In this document: positions 57,676-64,000 of the stretch, piece after piece
Layout: each line of letters starts with the position of its first letter
Numbering within the stretch: position 1 is the stretch's first letter
Made by a program: the position numbers and the translations under genes
The notes under the pieces: generated by a model
The model's input: the letters and a program-made list of their open reading frames with translations, nothing else
Database searches by the model: none
What the model was told of the DNA's origin: nothing
From: Sporolactobacillus laevolacticus DSM 442
GTDB lineage: Bacteria > Bacillota > Bacilli > Bacillales > Sporolactobacillaceae
DNA: 64,000 nt
NCBI RefSeq assembly: GCF_000497245.1
Contig: NZ_AWTC01000001.1
Span: 116,233 to 180,232 of the forward strand
Direction of reading: 5' to 3'

Positions 57676-59994
57676 TCATGGCGACAGCGCACTTTTAATA
57701 CTGACAATATGATCTTGGTCAAATGAAAAAGAGATCGCCCCTTCCTGATCTGTGCGTAAGCTGCGGATGTTACGTTTCTGCAATGCTTGCACCACTTCCT
57801 GATGCGGATGTCCATAACGGTTATTCTTCCCGCATGAAATAATGCCTATTGCGGGTCGCAACTGATCAAGCCAGAGTTCCGATGTTGATGTGCGACTACC
57901 GTGATGACCTAATTTAAGTACGTCGGCTCGAATATACGGGTATCTTTTCATCACTGATTTTTCTCCATTCTGACTTAAATCACCAGAAAACATCCAGCTT
58001 TTCCCGCCAAGTTCCACTTGCAGTACTATCGAATTATCGTTGCTTTCACGTGATCGTTCATTCGGAGAAAGCACGTGGAAACTTGCGTCACCAATTTTAA
58101 TCACCATGCTTGCATGCACAAGCGACAATCGTGTTCCTTCATTTATCATTTTTCTAAAAAGTGCCCGATCTGTTTTGTCAGGATCATGATAAGGGCTGAT
58201 CAGCAATTTATTAATCACAATTTTTCCAGCAATACCTTTCATACCTCCAATATGATCAAAATCCCTATGTGTAAGCACCATCGCATCGAGTTGATTAATA
58301 CGCAAAGCCATTAATTCATGCAGGACAACGTCTCTTCCGACTTCGAACGGCTTTTTCCGGCGCTCCCACTTTTCCTGTCTGTAAGGTATTGTCCCGCCAG
58401 TATCAATAAGCAAAGTGCCTTGTTTGTGCGGCAGCTGAATCAGGATGCTGTCTCCTTGCCCAACGTCTAGAAATGTTACGGATCCATATGGATTGGCATA
58501 ATCTGCGGCATAGACCCACACATACATAAGCAAAAATGGAGCAAACAACACGACTATCGCTTTGACCCCCTTTTGTGATTCCCATGTCACAAAAGCCGCC
58601 GCGACCATCAAAATTGAACCACTGGTTTCCCATCCGGTCAGAGCACCGTAATTAAGTTGAAGCGGAGGGTGATTGTACAGGTAGAGCAGGACATAGTGGG
58701 GGATGTAAAGCAGCAGATCCGTCACAAAAGACAAGAAATCAGCTAGAGGCATGAAAAACAGCGAGCTGATAAAAGCAGCCGTACAAAGAGGGAAGATAAT
58801 GACAGTGATGAAAGGAACAAAAAAGATACTAAGCAGAATACCTGCAAGTGAAAGCTGGTAGAAGTTCAAAACAGTAATGGGAAAGGTAGCGAGTTCGCAA
58901 ATAAGTGTGAGAGTAATCGTACGAACAATCGAGGATTGATAGGAATGGATAACCAAAGGACCCGCAATCAGAACGATAAAGGTGACAACAAATGAAAGCT
59001 GGAACCCAAGATCAAACACAAGGTTAGGATCATAAGCAACCATTAGAAGGCATGCGAGGCTGATTGGATCGGAAACAGGAAGGCGTCGTTTTCGAAACAG
59101 CTCAAATAGCAGCACAATGATTGCAGTAAGTCCCGATCGAATAATGGATGCCTCTGCTCCTGTCAAGACCACATAAACTGGAATGAGCAAGATCAAAAGA
59201 ATCAGAGCAAATTCTCGAATTACACCTGCACGCCTGAGCAGATAAAAAAGTGTTCCGAAGACAACCACGACATGCATACCTGAAACAACGAGCAGATGTA
59301 CCAGACCAAACATTCTGTATGCAGAAGTAAGATCATCATTCATACCGCTGTCGTCTCCAAAGAGCAGAGCATTCATCATTTCAGCGCTTGAAGATGAAAA
59401 ATTCGTGGAGATGAATCTGATCTGGTTCTCGCGGATGCGTTGAAGCATGCTGTAAGGCGTAAGTACAGCTTTTGCATAGGAAGGCGAATGACTGGCTTTG
59501 AATTGCCAGTAAATATGATGCCGAGACAAATAAAGACGCTGATTAAATGCATGAAAATTGGACGGCTGAGAAGGTTTTTCAAGCTTGCCTGAAACGCGGC
59601 ACACCATTCCTGGTTTCAATTCTCGAATCAGCTTATCCTTTTCTGCTTTTGAATGCAATTTCACATAGGTAAGGACCGACTCGCTCTCGCTCGTTTTTAG
59701 CTGGAACTTGAGCATATTGCCGTCAAACTGAGGAAGATCAGCAATACGTCCATACAATATTTTCTCTTTTCCGGATAAGACTGACTGATTCAATTGAAAA
59801 AACATAAGGTCTATTTTAATGACAATAAACACTAAGAATATCGCGATGAGTAGCGCATAGTTCTTTCTAATTACAAGAAACAGCCCATAGATGAGTATCA
59901 ACATCATCGGTACCCACGAATGCTCACCCAAGCTGGCCCAGGCTGCGAAACAACCGCACAAAGCAAAAAGATGCCATCTGCCGGAAAAAGGCAT
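57676..59994 (-). CDS. comEC: ComEC, DNA uptake channel
   Basis: Inner-membrane channel for single-stranded DNA in transformation. 772 residues from ATG 59994 (AAAGGTG upstream). N-terminal helices and an OB-type domain, the competence membrane domain (about 225-500, FGLVHLLVVSGMHVVVVFG), and a C-terminal metallo-beta-lactamase-like domain (about 520-770) with LDVGQGDSILIQLP, LTHRDFDHIGG and LKLGHHGS, thought to degrade the non-entering strand. Part of comEA-comEB-comEC. Confidence 0.96.
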   Translation of the reverse strand: MPFSGRWHLFALCGCFAAWASLGEHSWVPMMLILIYGLFLVIRKNYALLIAIFLVFIVIKIDLMFFQLNQSVLSGKEKILYGRIADLPQFDGNMLKFQLKTSESESVLTYVKLHSKAEKDKLIRELKPGMVCRVSGKLEKPSQPSNFHAFNQRLYLSRHHIYWQFKASHSPSYAKAVLTPYSMLQRIRENQIRFISTNFSSSSAEMMNALLFGDDSGMNDDLTSAYRMFGLVHLLVVSGMHVVVVFGTLFYLLRRAGVIREFALILLILLIPVYVVLTGAEASIIRSGLTAIIVLLFELFRKRRLPVSDPISLACLLMVAYDPNLVFDLGFQLSFVVTFIVLIAGPLVIHSYQSSIVRTITLTLICELATFPITVLNFYQLSLAGILLSIFFVPFITVIIFPLCTAAFISSLFFMPLADFLSFVTDLLLYIPHYVLLYLYNHPPLQLNYGALTGWETSGSILMVAAAFVTWESQKGVKAIVVLFAPFLLMYVWVYAADYANPYGSVTFLDVGQGDSILIQLPHKQGTLLIDTGGTIPYRQEKWERRKKPFEVGRDVVLHELMALRINQLDAMVLTHRDFDHIGGMKGIAGKIVINKLLISPYHDPDKTDRALFRKMINEGTRLSLVHASMVIKIGDASFHVLSPNERSRESNDNSIVLQVELGGKSWMFSGDLSQNGEKSVMKRYPYIRADVLKLGHHGSRTSTSELWLDQLRPAIGIISCGKNNRYGHPHQEVVQALQKRNIRSLRTDQEGAISFSFDQDHIVSIKSALSP

Positions 59995-60067
59995 ATCAGC
60001 CGGCACCTTTAATGCAGCGACATAGCCAATTATGCACTAGGCACATGTGTGTTCGCCTCCTATTCAA

Positions 60068-60535
60068 TCATTGCGTTACGTTTCCCATCATTTTAAGTTC
60101 AAAAAAATTATCAAAAGGTACCTTCTTCACATTCACCTTTGCCGCTTTATAAAGCTCTTCGGCATATGGGTCATTCTTATAGTCCTTAGCGAAATAGACA
60201 CTTTTAATGCCTGCCTGAATGATCGCTTTGCAGCATTGGATGCAAGGATAATGTGTAACATAAATTTCCGCGCCGTCGGTCGGCTCACCAAATTTCGCAC
60301 ATTGAAGGATTGCATTCATCTCCGCATGAATTGTTCGTACGCAGTGGCCGTCGACTATATAACATCCTTCATCCGTACAATGCGGGCCGCCTGCAATAGA
60401 TCCATTATATCCCCCTGCGATGATCCGTTTGTCACGGACGATGGTTGCGCCGACAACAAGCCTCGTGCATGTGCTTCTTGAAGCAAGTAAATGACTCTGT
60501 GCCATAAAATATTGATCCCAAGATAATCTTTTCAT
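60068..60535 (-). CDS. comEB: ComEB, dCMP deaminase-like protein
   Basis: 155 residues from ATG 60535 (CAGGAGG upstream). Zinc deaminase site: HAEMNAILQ (about 80) and YPCIQCCKAI (about 108), plus GGPHCTDEGC, a second zinc site of dCMP deaminases. Makes dUMP from dCMP; in Bacillus it is also linked to placing ComGA at the cell pole. Sits between comEA and comEC. Confidence 0.94.
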   Translation of the reverse strand: MKRLSWDQYFMAQSHLLASRSTCTRLVVGATIVRDKRIIAGGYNGSIAGGPHCTDEGCYIVDGHCVRTIHAEMNAILQCAKFGEPTDGAEIYVTHYPCIQCCKAIIQAGIKSVYFAKDYKNDPYAEELYKAAKVNVKKVPFDNFFELKMMGNVTQ

Positions 60536-60625
60536 GTTCTTATTTCCTCCTGATCTGAGTAAACCTGTCCCTATTGTATCAGAATACACCTCCCTTTCGC
60601 TTACTGATTTTTTCCTGTGAGAGAG

Positions 60626-61285
60626 TCATTGAAGTGAAGCTGCCGGCTTAATTTTTTCCAAAGATTTGTCACCGATACCCGAAACATTGGTCAGTTCATC
60701 AAGACTTTTAAATGGGCCATGCTCCTCTCTGTATTGGATAATCGCCTTCGCTTTTGCAGGTCCGATACCCGGCAGGTTTTGCATGCCCTGTTCATCAGCG
60801 GTGTTCACATTGACTTTTTGTTCGGGACCGCTCTGCCCTTGCGAGGTACCAGTAATTCCTCCCTGACCGACAATTTCCCCCACACTCTTATCGCCTTTCT
60901 CAGGTACATAAATCACCATCTCATCTGCCACTTTCTGCGCAAGGTTTATTTTGTTGCGATCCGCCTTTTTTGTTAGTCCACCAGCCAGTGCAATTCCATC
61001 AATCACTCGATCAGAAGAATGTACATGATAAATTCCCGGATTCCGCACTGCACCCTTGATATCGATGACCAGATCCATCGACGCTCCGTTATCCTGCTCA
61101 ACAATTTTATCGCCGGCATTTTCAGATGGCGTTTGGTCTTGTTTTGAGACGAATTGATTAGATTTTTGTATTTCCACCGTATTCTTAATCGTCGATTGAT
61201 GCTGATAGAACATCCAGAGTATGATAACCGCAATGATCAGAACAGCACTGATAAGTAATTTGTATTTCATCCACAGAATTTTCAT
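60626..61285 (-). CDS. comEA: ComEA, DNA-binding competence receptor
   Basis: 219 residues from ATG 61285 (GGGGGTATCC upstream); the longer frame to 61471 is non-coding. One helix (about 11-29), a linker, an SLBB-like domain (DIKGAVRNPGIYHV through DEMVIYVP) and a C-terminal helix-hairpin-helix pair (NLPGIGPAKAKAII, LTNVSGIGDKSLEK) that binds duplex DNA outside the membrane. Promoter region shared with divergent comER. Confidence 0.95.
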   Translation of the reverse strand: MKILWMKYKLLISAVLIIAVIILWMFYQHQSTIKNTVEIQKSNQFVSKQDQTPSENAGDKIVEQDNGASMDLVIDIKGAVRNPGIYHVHSSDRVIDGIALAGGLTKKADRNKINLAQKVADEMVIYVPEKGDKSVGEIVGQGGITGTSQGQSGPEQKVNVNTADEQGMQNLPGIGPAKAKAIIQYREEHGPFKSLDELTNVSGIGDKSLEKIKPAASLQ

Positions 61286-61395
61286 CGGATACCCCCTTTT
61301 CAAGTTACAGAAGCATACAGTTATGCCATACATAATCTTGGCACTTATGACATAGAGTCCAAAAAGGATAGAGAACGAGATTGAGGTGAAGTGCA

Positions 61396-62220
61396 ATGAG
61401 GATCGGCGTGATCGGAACAGGAAATATGGGCTCGCTAATTGTCGATGCTTTAGTGAGAAGCAAGGCAACAAGACCGAGGTTCATTTCCGTCACAAACCGG
61501 ACGAAACAGAAAGCACTTGAACTGGCAAAAAAGTATCGCCTGCTATCGGTCTATTCATCACCGAACGAAATTCTCCAGCATGCGGACATCGTCTTTCTCT
61601 GCGTAAAACCAGCGGAGTTTCACCCACTTCTGCAAACTTTGCGCGGCAGGTGGCATCCGAAACAGCTGGCCATCTCAATCACAAGCCCGATCAGTGTGAC
61701 CCAGCTTGAAAGCCTGATTCCATGCCAGGTAGCCCGCGTGATCCCGAGCATTGTAAATCAGAGTCTTTCAGGCAGCACACTTGTAACGTTTGGATCCAGC
61801 GTGACCGATGTCCAAAAGAGCAAGTTGTGGGCCATTCTTTCACAATTTTCGCATCCAATTGAGATCGATGAAGAAAATGTACGTGTCGCGTCGGATATTT
61901 CCAGCTGCGGTCCTGCATTTTTATCTTACTTGCTTCAAAGGATGATTGATGGAGCAGTAAGCAGCACCTCTATTTCAAAAAAACAGGCGACGCAATTAAC
62001 AACGGAAATGGTGGCGGGATTGGGGAAAATATTTGAAGAACACATCTACACACTTGAAGAATTACAAAAAAAAGTTACGGTGAAAGGCGGAGTGACAGGA
62101 GTCGGTTTAGCTGTCTTAGAGCAAGAGATCAGTGACGTGTTTGAAAAGCTGTTTACTGAAACACAGAAAAAATTCATAGAGGATCGTCATGTGGTAAACA
62201 CTGAATTCAATGGAGATTAA
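61396..62220 (+). CDS. comER: ComER, pyrroline-5-carboxylate reductase-like protein
   Basis: 274 residues: Rossmann motif GVIGTGNMGS at the N-terminus, CVKPAEFHPLL, and the ProC-type C-terminal dimer domain (SSCGPAFLSYLLQRMIDGA, KGGVTGVGL). Divergent from comEA exactly as in B. subtilis; not required for transformation there, and implicated in sporulation/biofilm in some relatives. GAGGTGAAG precedes ATG 61396. Confidence 0.93.
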   Translation: MRIGVIGTGNMGSLIVDALVRSKATRPRFISVTNRTKQKALELAKKYRLLSVYSSPNEILQHADIVFLCVKPAEFHPLLQTLRGRWHPKQLAISITSPISVTQLESLIPCQVARVIPSIVNQSLSGSTLVTFGSSVTDVQKSKLWAILSQFSHPIEIDEENVRVASDISSCGPAFLSYLLQRMIDGAVSSTSISKKQATQLTTEMVAGLGKIFEEHIYTLEELQKKVTVKGGVTGVGLAVLEQEISDVFEKLFTETQKKFIEDRHVVNTEFNGD

Positions 62221-62394
62221 ACAAAAGACGAAACGGCAACATGAATGAAAGGGTATATATTTATTTTCGACAATACTTACTATAATCCTGCTTCAATATA
62301 GAATTTTTTATTAGAAAACTTTGCTTCGTCAAACCTCTAGCGATAGCCGAGTCTTAGTGACACTTATACGATAGTCCTTAAGAAATTCTTTTTG

Positions 62395-62460
62395 CATAAA
62401 AAAAATGATCCATACGATCTCGCTTCTTTAGCGAATTGTACCGGATCATTCCTTTTTATC
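62395..62460 (-). terminator. Terminator of the EamA-type transporter gene
   Basis: AATGATCC (62404-62411) pairs with GGATCATT (62443-62450) around an inner CGC/GCG; minus strand ends in a T-run. Confidence 0.8.
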
Positions 62461-62463
62461 TCT

Positions 62464-63432
62464 TCACGCCTGTTCTTGTTTCTCCATTGGCAGGTCTTCA
62501 GTTCGAGACATAAAACTATGTAAAACCATACCCACCATGATGACCAGCATACCGGTCCATGAAAGTAGTGAAGGCAATGGCGCGGATAAAAGTACCAGCT
62601 CACCGAGCACGGTAAAGAGCACTTCCATCGATTGCGTTGCTTCAACAGCTGCCAGTTTCTGCATATTGCCACGCACTTGATCCGTCGCCGAGAAAAAAAG
62701 AATTGTTGCAATGACACCGGAACTGATAGCAACGATGAACGACTGCGTAACCTGTGTCTGGCTTGGTTTCCCTGCCGTGAATAGTCCGTAAACCGCCAAG
62801 ATGAGCCAAAAAGGCATACTCGCCAGTGTCATGCCGAATACCCGCTGATAAGTATCCAGTTGTCCCCCGCAAACATCCATCATCTTCCTATTTCCCAGTG
62901 GATAAGCAAAAGCGGCGATCACCACTGGAACGACAGCTAATAATGCATAGCGAATCGAAAGACTGCTTGTCTGCTCGACTTGAAGCAGTGCAATCCCAAA
63001 TAAGATGATTAGAGACAACATGAGCCCTTTAACCGGTATCCTTCCTCTTATTCTCATCTCTCCATTTATCGACGGAACCGTTACGTAGAACAACGGAGCT
63101 AGCAGTGAACCGGCGACGATCGTGAATTGCCAGGTACCTGCAATCAGCCAACCCGGGGCAAAGCTGGAGGCGTAACATAATGGAGCGTAGAACAACCCGA
63201 AACCAACAGAACTCCACAGAACCCAACGCCGCCAATCCTTCTTCATCGCACGTAGAAGAGGCATGAGATTCCCTCTCACAAACACAATTAAAGCAAGGAA
63301 CGGGAGCATAAAAAAGTAGCGCAATGATCCGCTCCAAATCCAGCTTCCCCCGGATAATTCCATCGAGCGGTTAAAAATAAAGGCCGCGGCAAAGAAAAAG
63401 GCCGCAAACACACCAAGCACAATCGCTTTCAA
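62464..63432 (-). CDS. EamA/EmrE-type multidrug or metabolite transporter
   Basis: 322 residues with ten hydrophobic helices in two five-helix halves, the DMT-superfamily design. N-terminal FFFAAAFIFNRSMELSGGSW and the mid-protein RNRKMMD-like loop (PLGNRKMMDVCGG) match the multidrug-resistance efflux subgroup. Substrate unknown. Transcribed alone, with GAGG before ATG 63432. Confidence 0.8.
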   Translation of the reverse strand: MKAIVLGVFAAFFFAAAFIFNRSMELSGGSWIWSGSLRYFFMLPFLALIVFVRGNLMPLLRAMKKDWRRWVLWSSVGFGLFYAPLCYASSFAPGWLIAGTWQFTIVAGSLLAPLFYVTVPSINGEMRIRGRIPVKGLMLSLIILFGIALLQVEQTSSLSIRYALLAVVPVVIAAFAYPLGNRKMMDVCGGQLDTYQRVFGMTLASMPFWLILAVYGLFTAGKPSQTQVTQSFIVAISSGVIATILFFSATDQVRGNMQKLAAVEATQSMEVLFTVLGELVLLSAPLPSLLSWTGMLVIMVGMVLHSFMSRTEDLPMEKQEQA

Positions 63433-63504
63433 ATACGTTCCCTCCTCACATTAAGTGCAGATCAATAAGTGAATTGTCAGTAAATTAAGTCTAAATCTAA
63501 TAAA

Positions 63505-63540
63505 AGAAAATGTGGAGAGAAAAACATCTCCACACTTAAT
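63505..63540 (-). terminator. Hairpin downstream of the truncated frame
   Basis: GTGGAG (about 63511) and CTCCAC (about 63529) arms with T-rich sequence on the minus strand; placed right after the stop at 63540. Confidence 0.6.
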
Positions 63541-63682
63541 CAGCAATTCACATTACTCTGTTGATTTTTGGAATCGGATACGGATTCCATAAGCTTTGCA
63601 CGCTTGAGATAACCATCAAAAGGTATGAACCCGAACATGCTGTGAAAATCGTTTATCAACTTAGTGTAAACATAGCCGACTT
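63540..63682 (-). pseudogene. Probable 3' remnant of a gene cut by repeat copy D
   Basis: A minus-strand frame entering from the repeat encodes about 46 residues with protein-like composition (KVGYVYTKLINDFHSMFGF, IPFDGYLKRAKLMES) and ends just before a hairpin terminator. No start or ribosome site lies outside the repeat. I cannot name the family. Confidence 0.35.
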
Positions 63683-63830
63683 TAAGAGTCTGTTCAAAAA
63701 GGAGGACAAAAAGGGCCGAGGTCAGGCAAAACGCCACGTCCTGTGGCATGCCTGACACTAGCACGTCCTGTGCGTCGAAGATCAAGGAAGGGCAGTTTCG
63801 AGCACCGGACGTACTTCTACAGGATAGTGA

Positions 63831-63871
63831 CTTCGACGTTACTCACAGGACGTGAGTGTAATTAGTCGAAG
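63831..63871. repeat. Conserved AGGAC hairpin, first long module
   Basis: CTTCGAC, GTT, ACTCAC, AGGAC, GTGAGT, GTAATTA, GTCGAAG in order. Both stems are perfect. Confidence 0.88.
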
Positions 63872-63937
63872 ATCCCCTCTAATACGTGAGGAGCAGAGAA
63901 ACAAGTTGACGAAGAGAACTTCCGCAGGATGCGGTGA

Positions 63938-63978
63938 CTTCTGCGTTATGCACAGGACGTGCATGTAATTAGCAGAAG
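63938..63978. repeat. Conserved AGGAC hairpin, second long module
   Basis: CTTCTGC, GTT, ATGCAC, AGGAC, GTGCAT, GTAATTA, GCAGAAG in order. Loop and bulges equal the module at 63831 while stem bases change in pairs. Confidence 0.88.
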
Positions 63979-64000
63979 ATCCTTCTTACCCTTTCCCGGA

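Larger units (their letters stand above)
63683..64000. repeat. Dispersed inverted-end repeat, copy D, with hairpin modules (cut by window edge)
   Basis: Reverse orientation relative to copy C. Starts TAAGAGTCTGTTCAAAAAGG and reaches TTTCCCGGA at the edge, so the matching end lies just beyond. Compared with copy C it has three inserted blocks. Block 1 (63721-63773): stem GTCAGGC/GCCTGAC enclosing GCCAC-GTCCT-GTGGC, then GCAC-GTCCT-GTGC. Block 2 (about 63810-63875): outer CTTCGAC/GTCGAAG, inner ACTCAC/GTGAGT, loop AGGAC. Block 3 (63922-63978): CCGC-AGGAT-GCGG, then outer CTTCTGC/GCAGAAG, inner ATGCAC/GTGCAT, loop AGGAC. Confidence 0.88.

Noticed and set aside
63683..64000. CRISPR array at the right edge
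   Set aside because: Repeated units are hairpins of unequal spacing inside a dispersed element; no regular spacers and no cas genes nearby.

Overview
The window reads as chromosomal core DNA of a low-to-mid GC, endospore-forming, naturally competent member of the Bacillales. Spore genes (gpr, yqfC, yqfD, a Kin-type sensor kinase), late competence genes (comGC-GG, comEA-EB-EC, comER), HrcA/CIRCE control of dnaK, and gene order closely matching the yqe-yqf-yqg-comG part of the Bacillus subtilis map all point there. I lean towards Sporolactobacillaceae or a near relative, but that is inference, not proof.

Layout. 0.6-2.8 kb: comGC-GD-GE-GF-GG and yqzE on the plus strand, with no comGA/comGB seen upstream. 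2.8-7.5 kb: a methyltransferase, yqgX, glcK, a membrane-anchored unknown, a yqgO-like small gene, 5-formyl-THF cyclo-ligase and rpmG. 7.8-14.6 kb: two small membrane proteins, an AT-rich orphan membrane gene, two tandem copies of a class B penicillin-binding protein gene of the PbpA type, and a decayed sodA remnant upstream of them. 14.7-15.2 kb: five tRNA genes (Asn, Met, His, a CAU-anticodon Ile/Met, Ser) in one operon with a clear promoter and terminator. 15.3-25.8 kb: NfeD-like protein, a LysM protein, ispG, nitroreductase, yqfX, an orphan sporulation-type histidine kinase, yqfT, nfo, yqfQ, ispH, the Nif3-like yqfO and trmK. 26-39.4 kb, minus strand: rpoD-dnaG-yqxD, ccpN, recO-yqzL-era-cdd-dgkA-ybeY-pgpH-phoH-yqfD-yqfC and a small membrane protein. 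39.4-45.5 kb: floA, yqeY-rpsU, a Na/Pi cotransporter, mtaB-rsmE-prmA. 45.7-50.9 kb: dnaJ-dnaK-grpE-hrcA with a perfect CIRCE operator. 51-63.4 kb: hemW-lepA, yqxA, gpr, rpsT, holA, comEC-comEB-comEA, comER and an EamA/EmrE-type transporter.

How the genes work together: ribosome assembly, translation and tRNA modification (era, ybeY, rsmE, prmA, mtaB, trmK, lepA, rpsU, rpsT, rpmG), replication and repair (dnaG, holA, recO, nfo), sigma-A, isoprenoid synthesis (ispG, ispH), protein folding, cell-wall elongation (two PBPs), DNA uptake (ComG pseudopilins, ComEA receptor, ComEC channel), c-di-AMP turnover (pgpH) and sporulation.

The most unusual signal is a dispersed repeat family whose copies end in inverted 'TTAGAG..TGTTCAAA' termini. 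Copies lie at 22.77, 41.02, 45.57 and 63.68 kb, with a fragment at 49.05 kb. Two abut or overlap the stop codons of minus-strand genes (rpsU, dnaJ). The copy at the window's right edge carries extra modular hairpins whose stems differ by compensatory changes while the AGGAC loop and internal bulges stay fixed. Other notable points are the tandem PBP duplication with divergence concentrated in part of the transpeptidase domain, the sodA pseudogene, and several genes absent from otherwise conserved neighbourhoods (comGA/GB, spoIIP, cshB, glyQS, yqfL).
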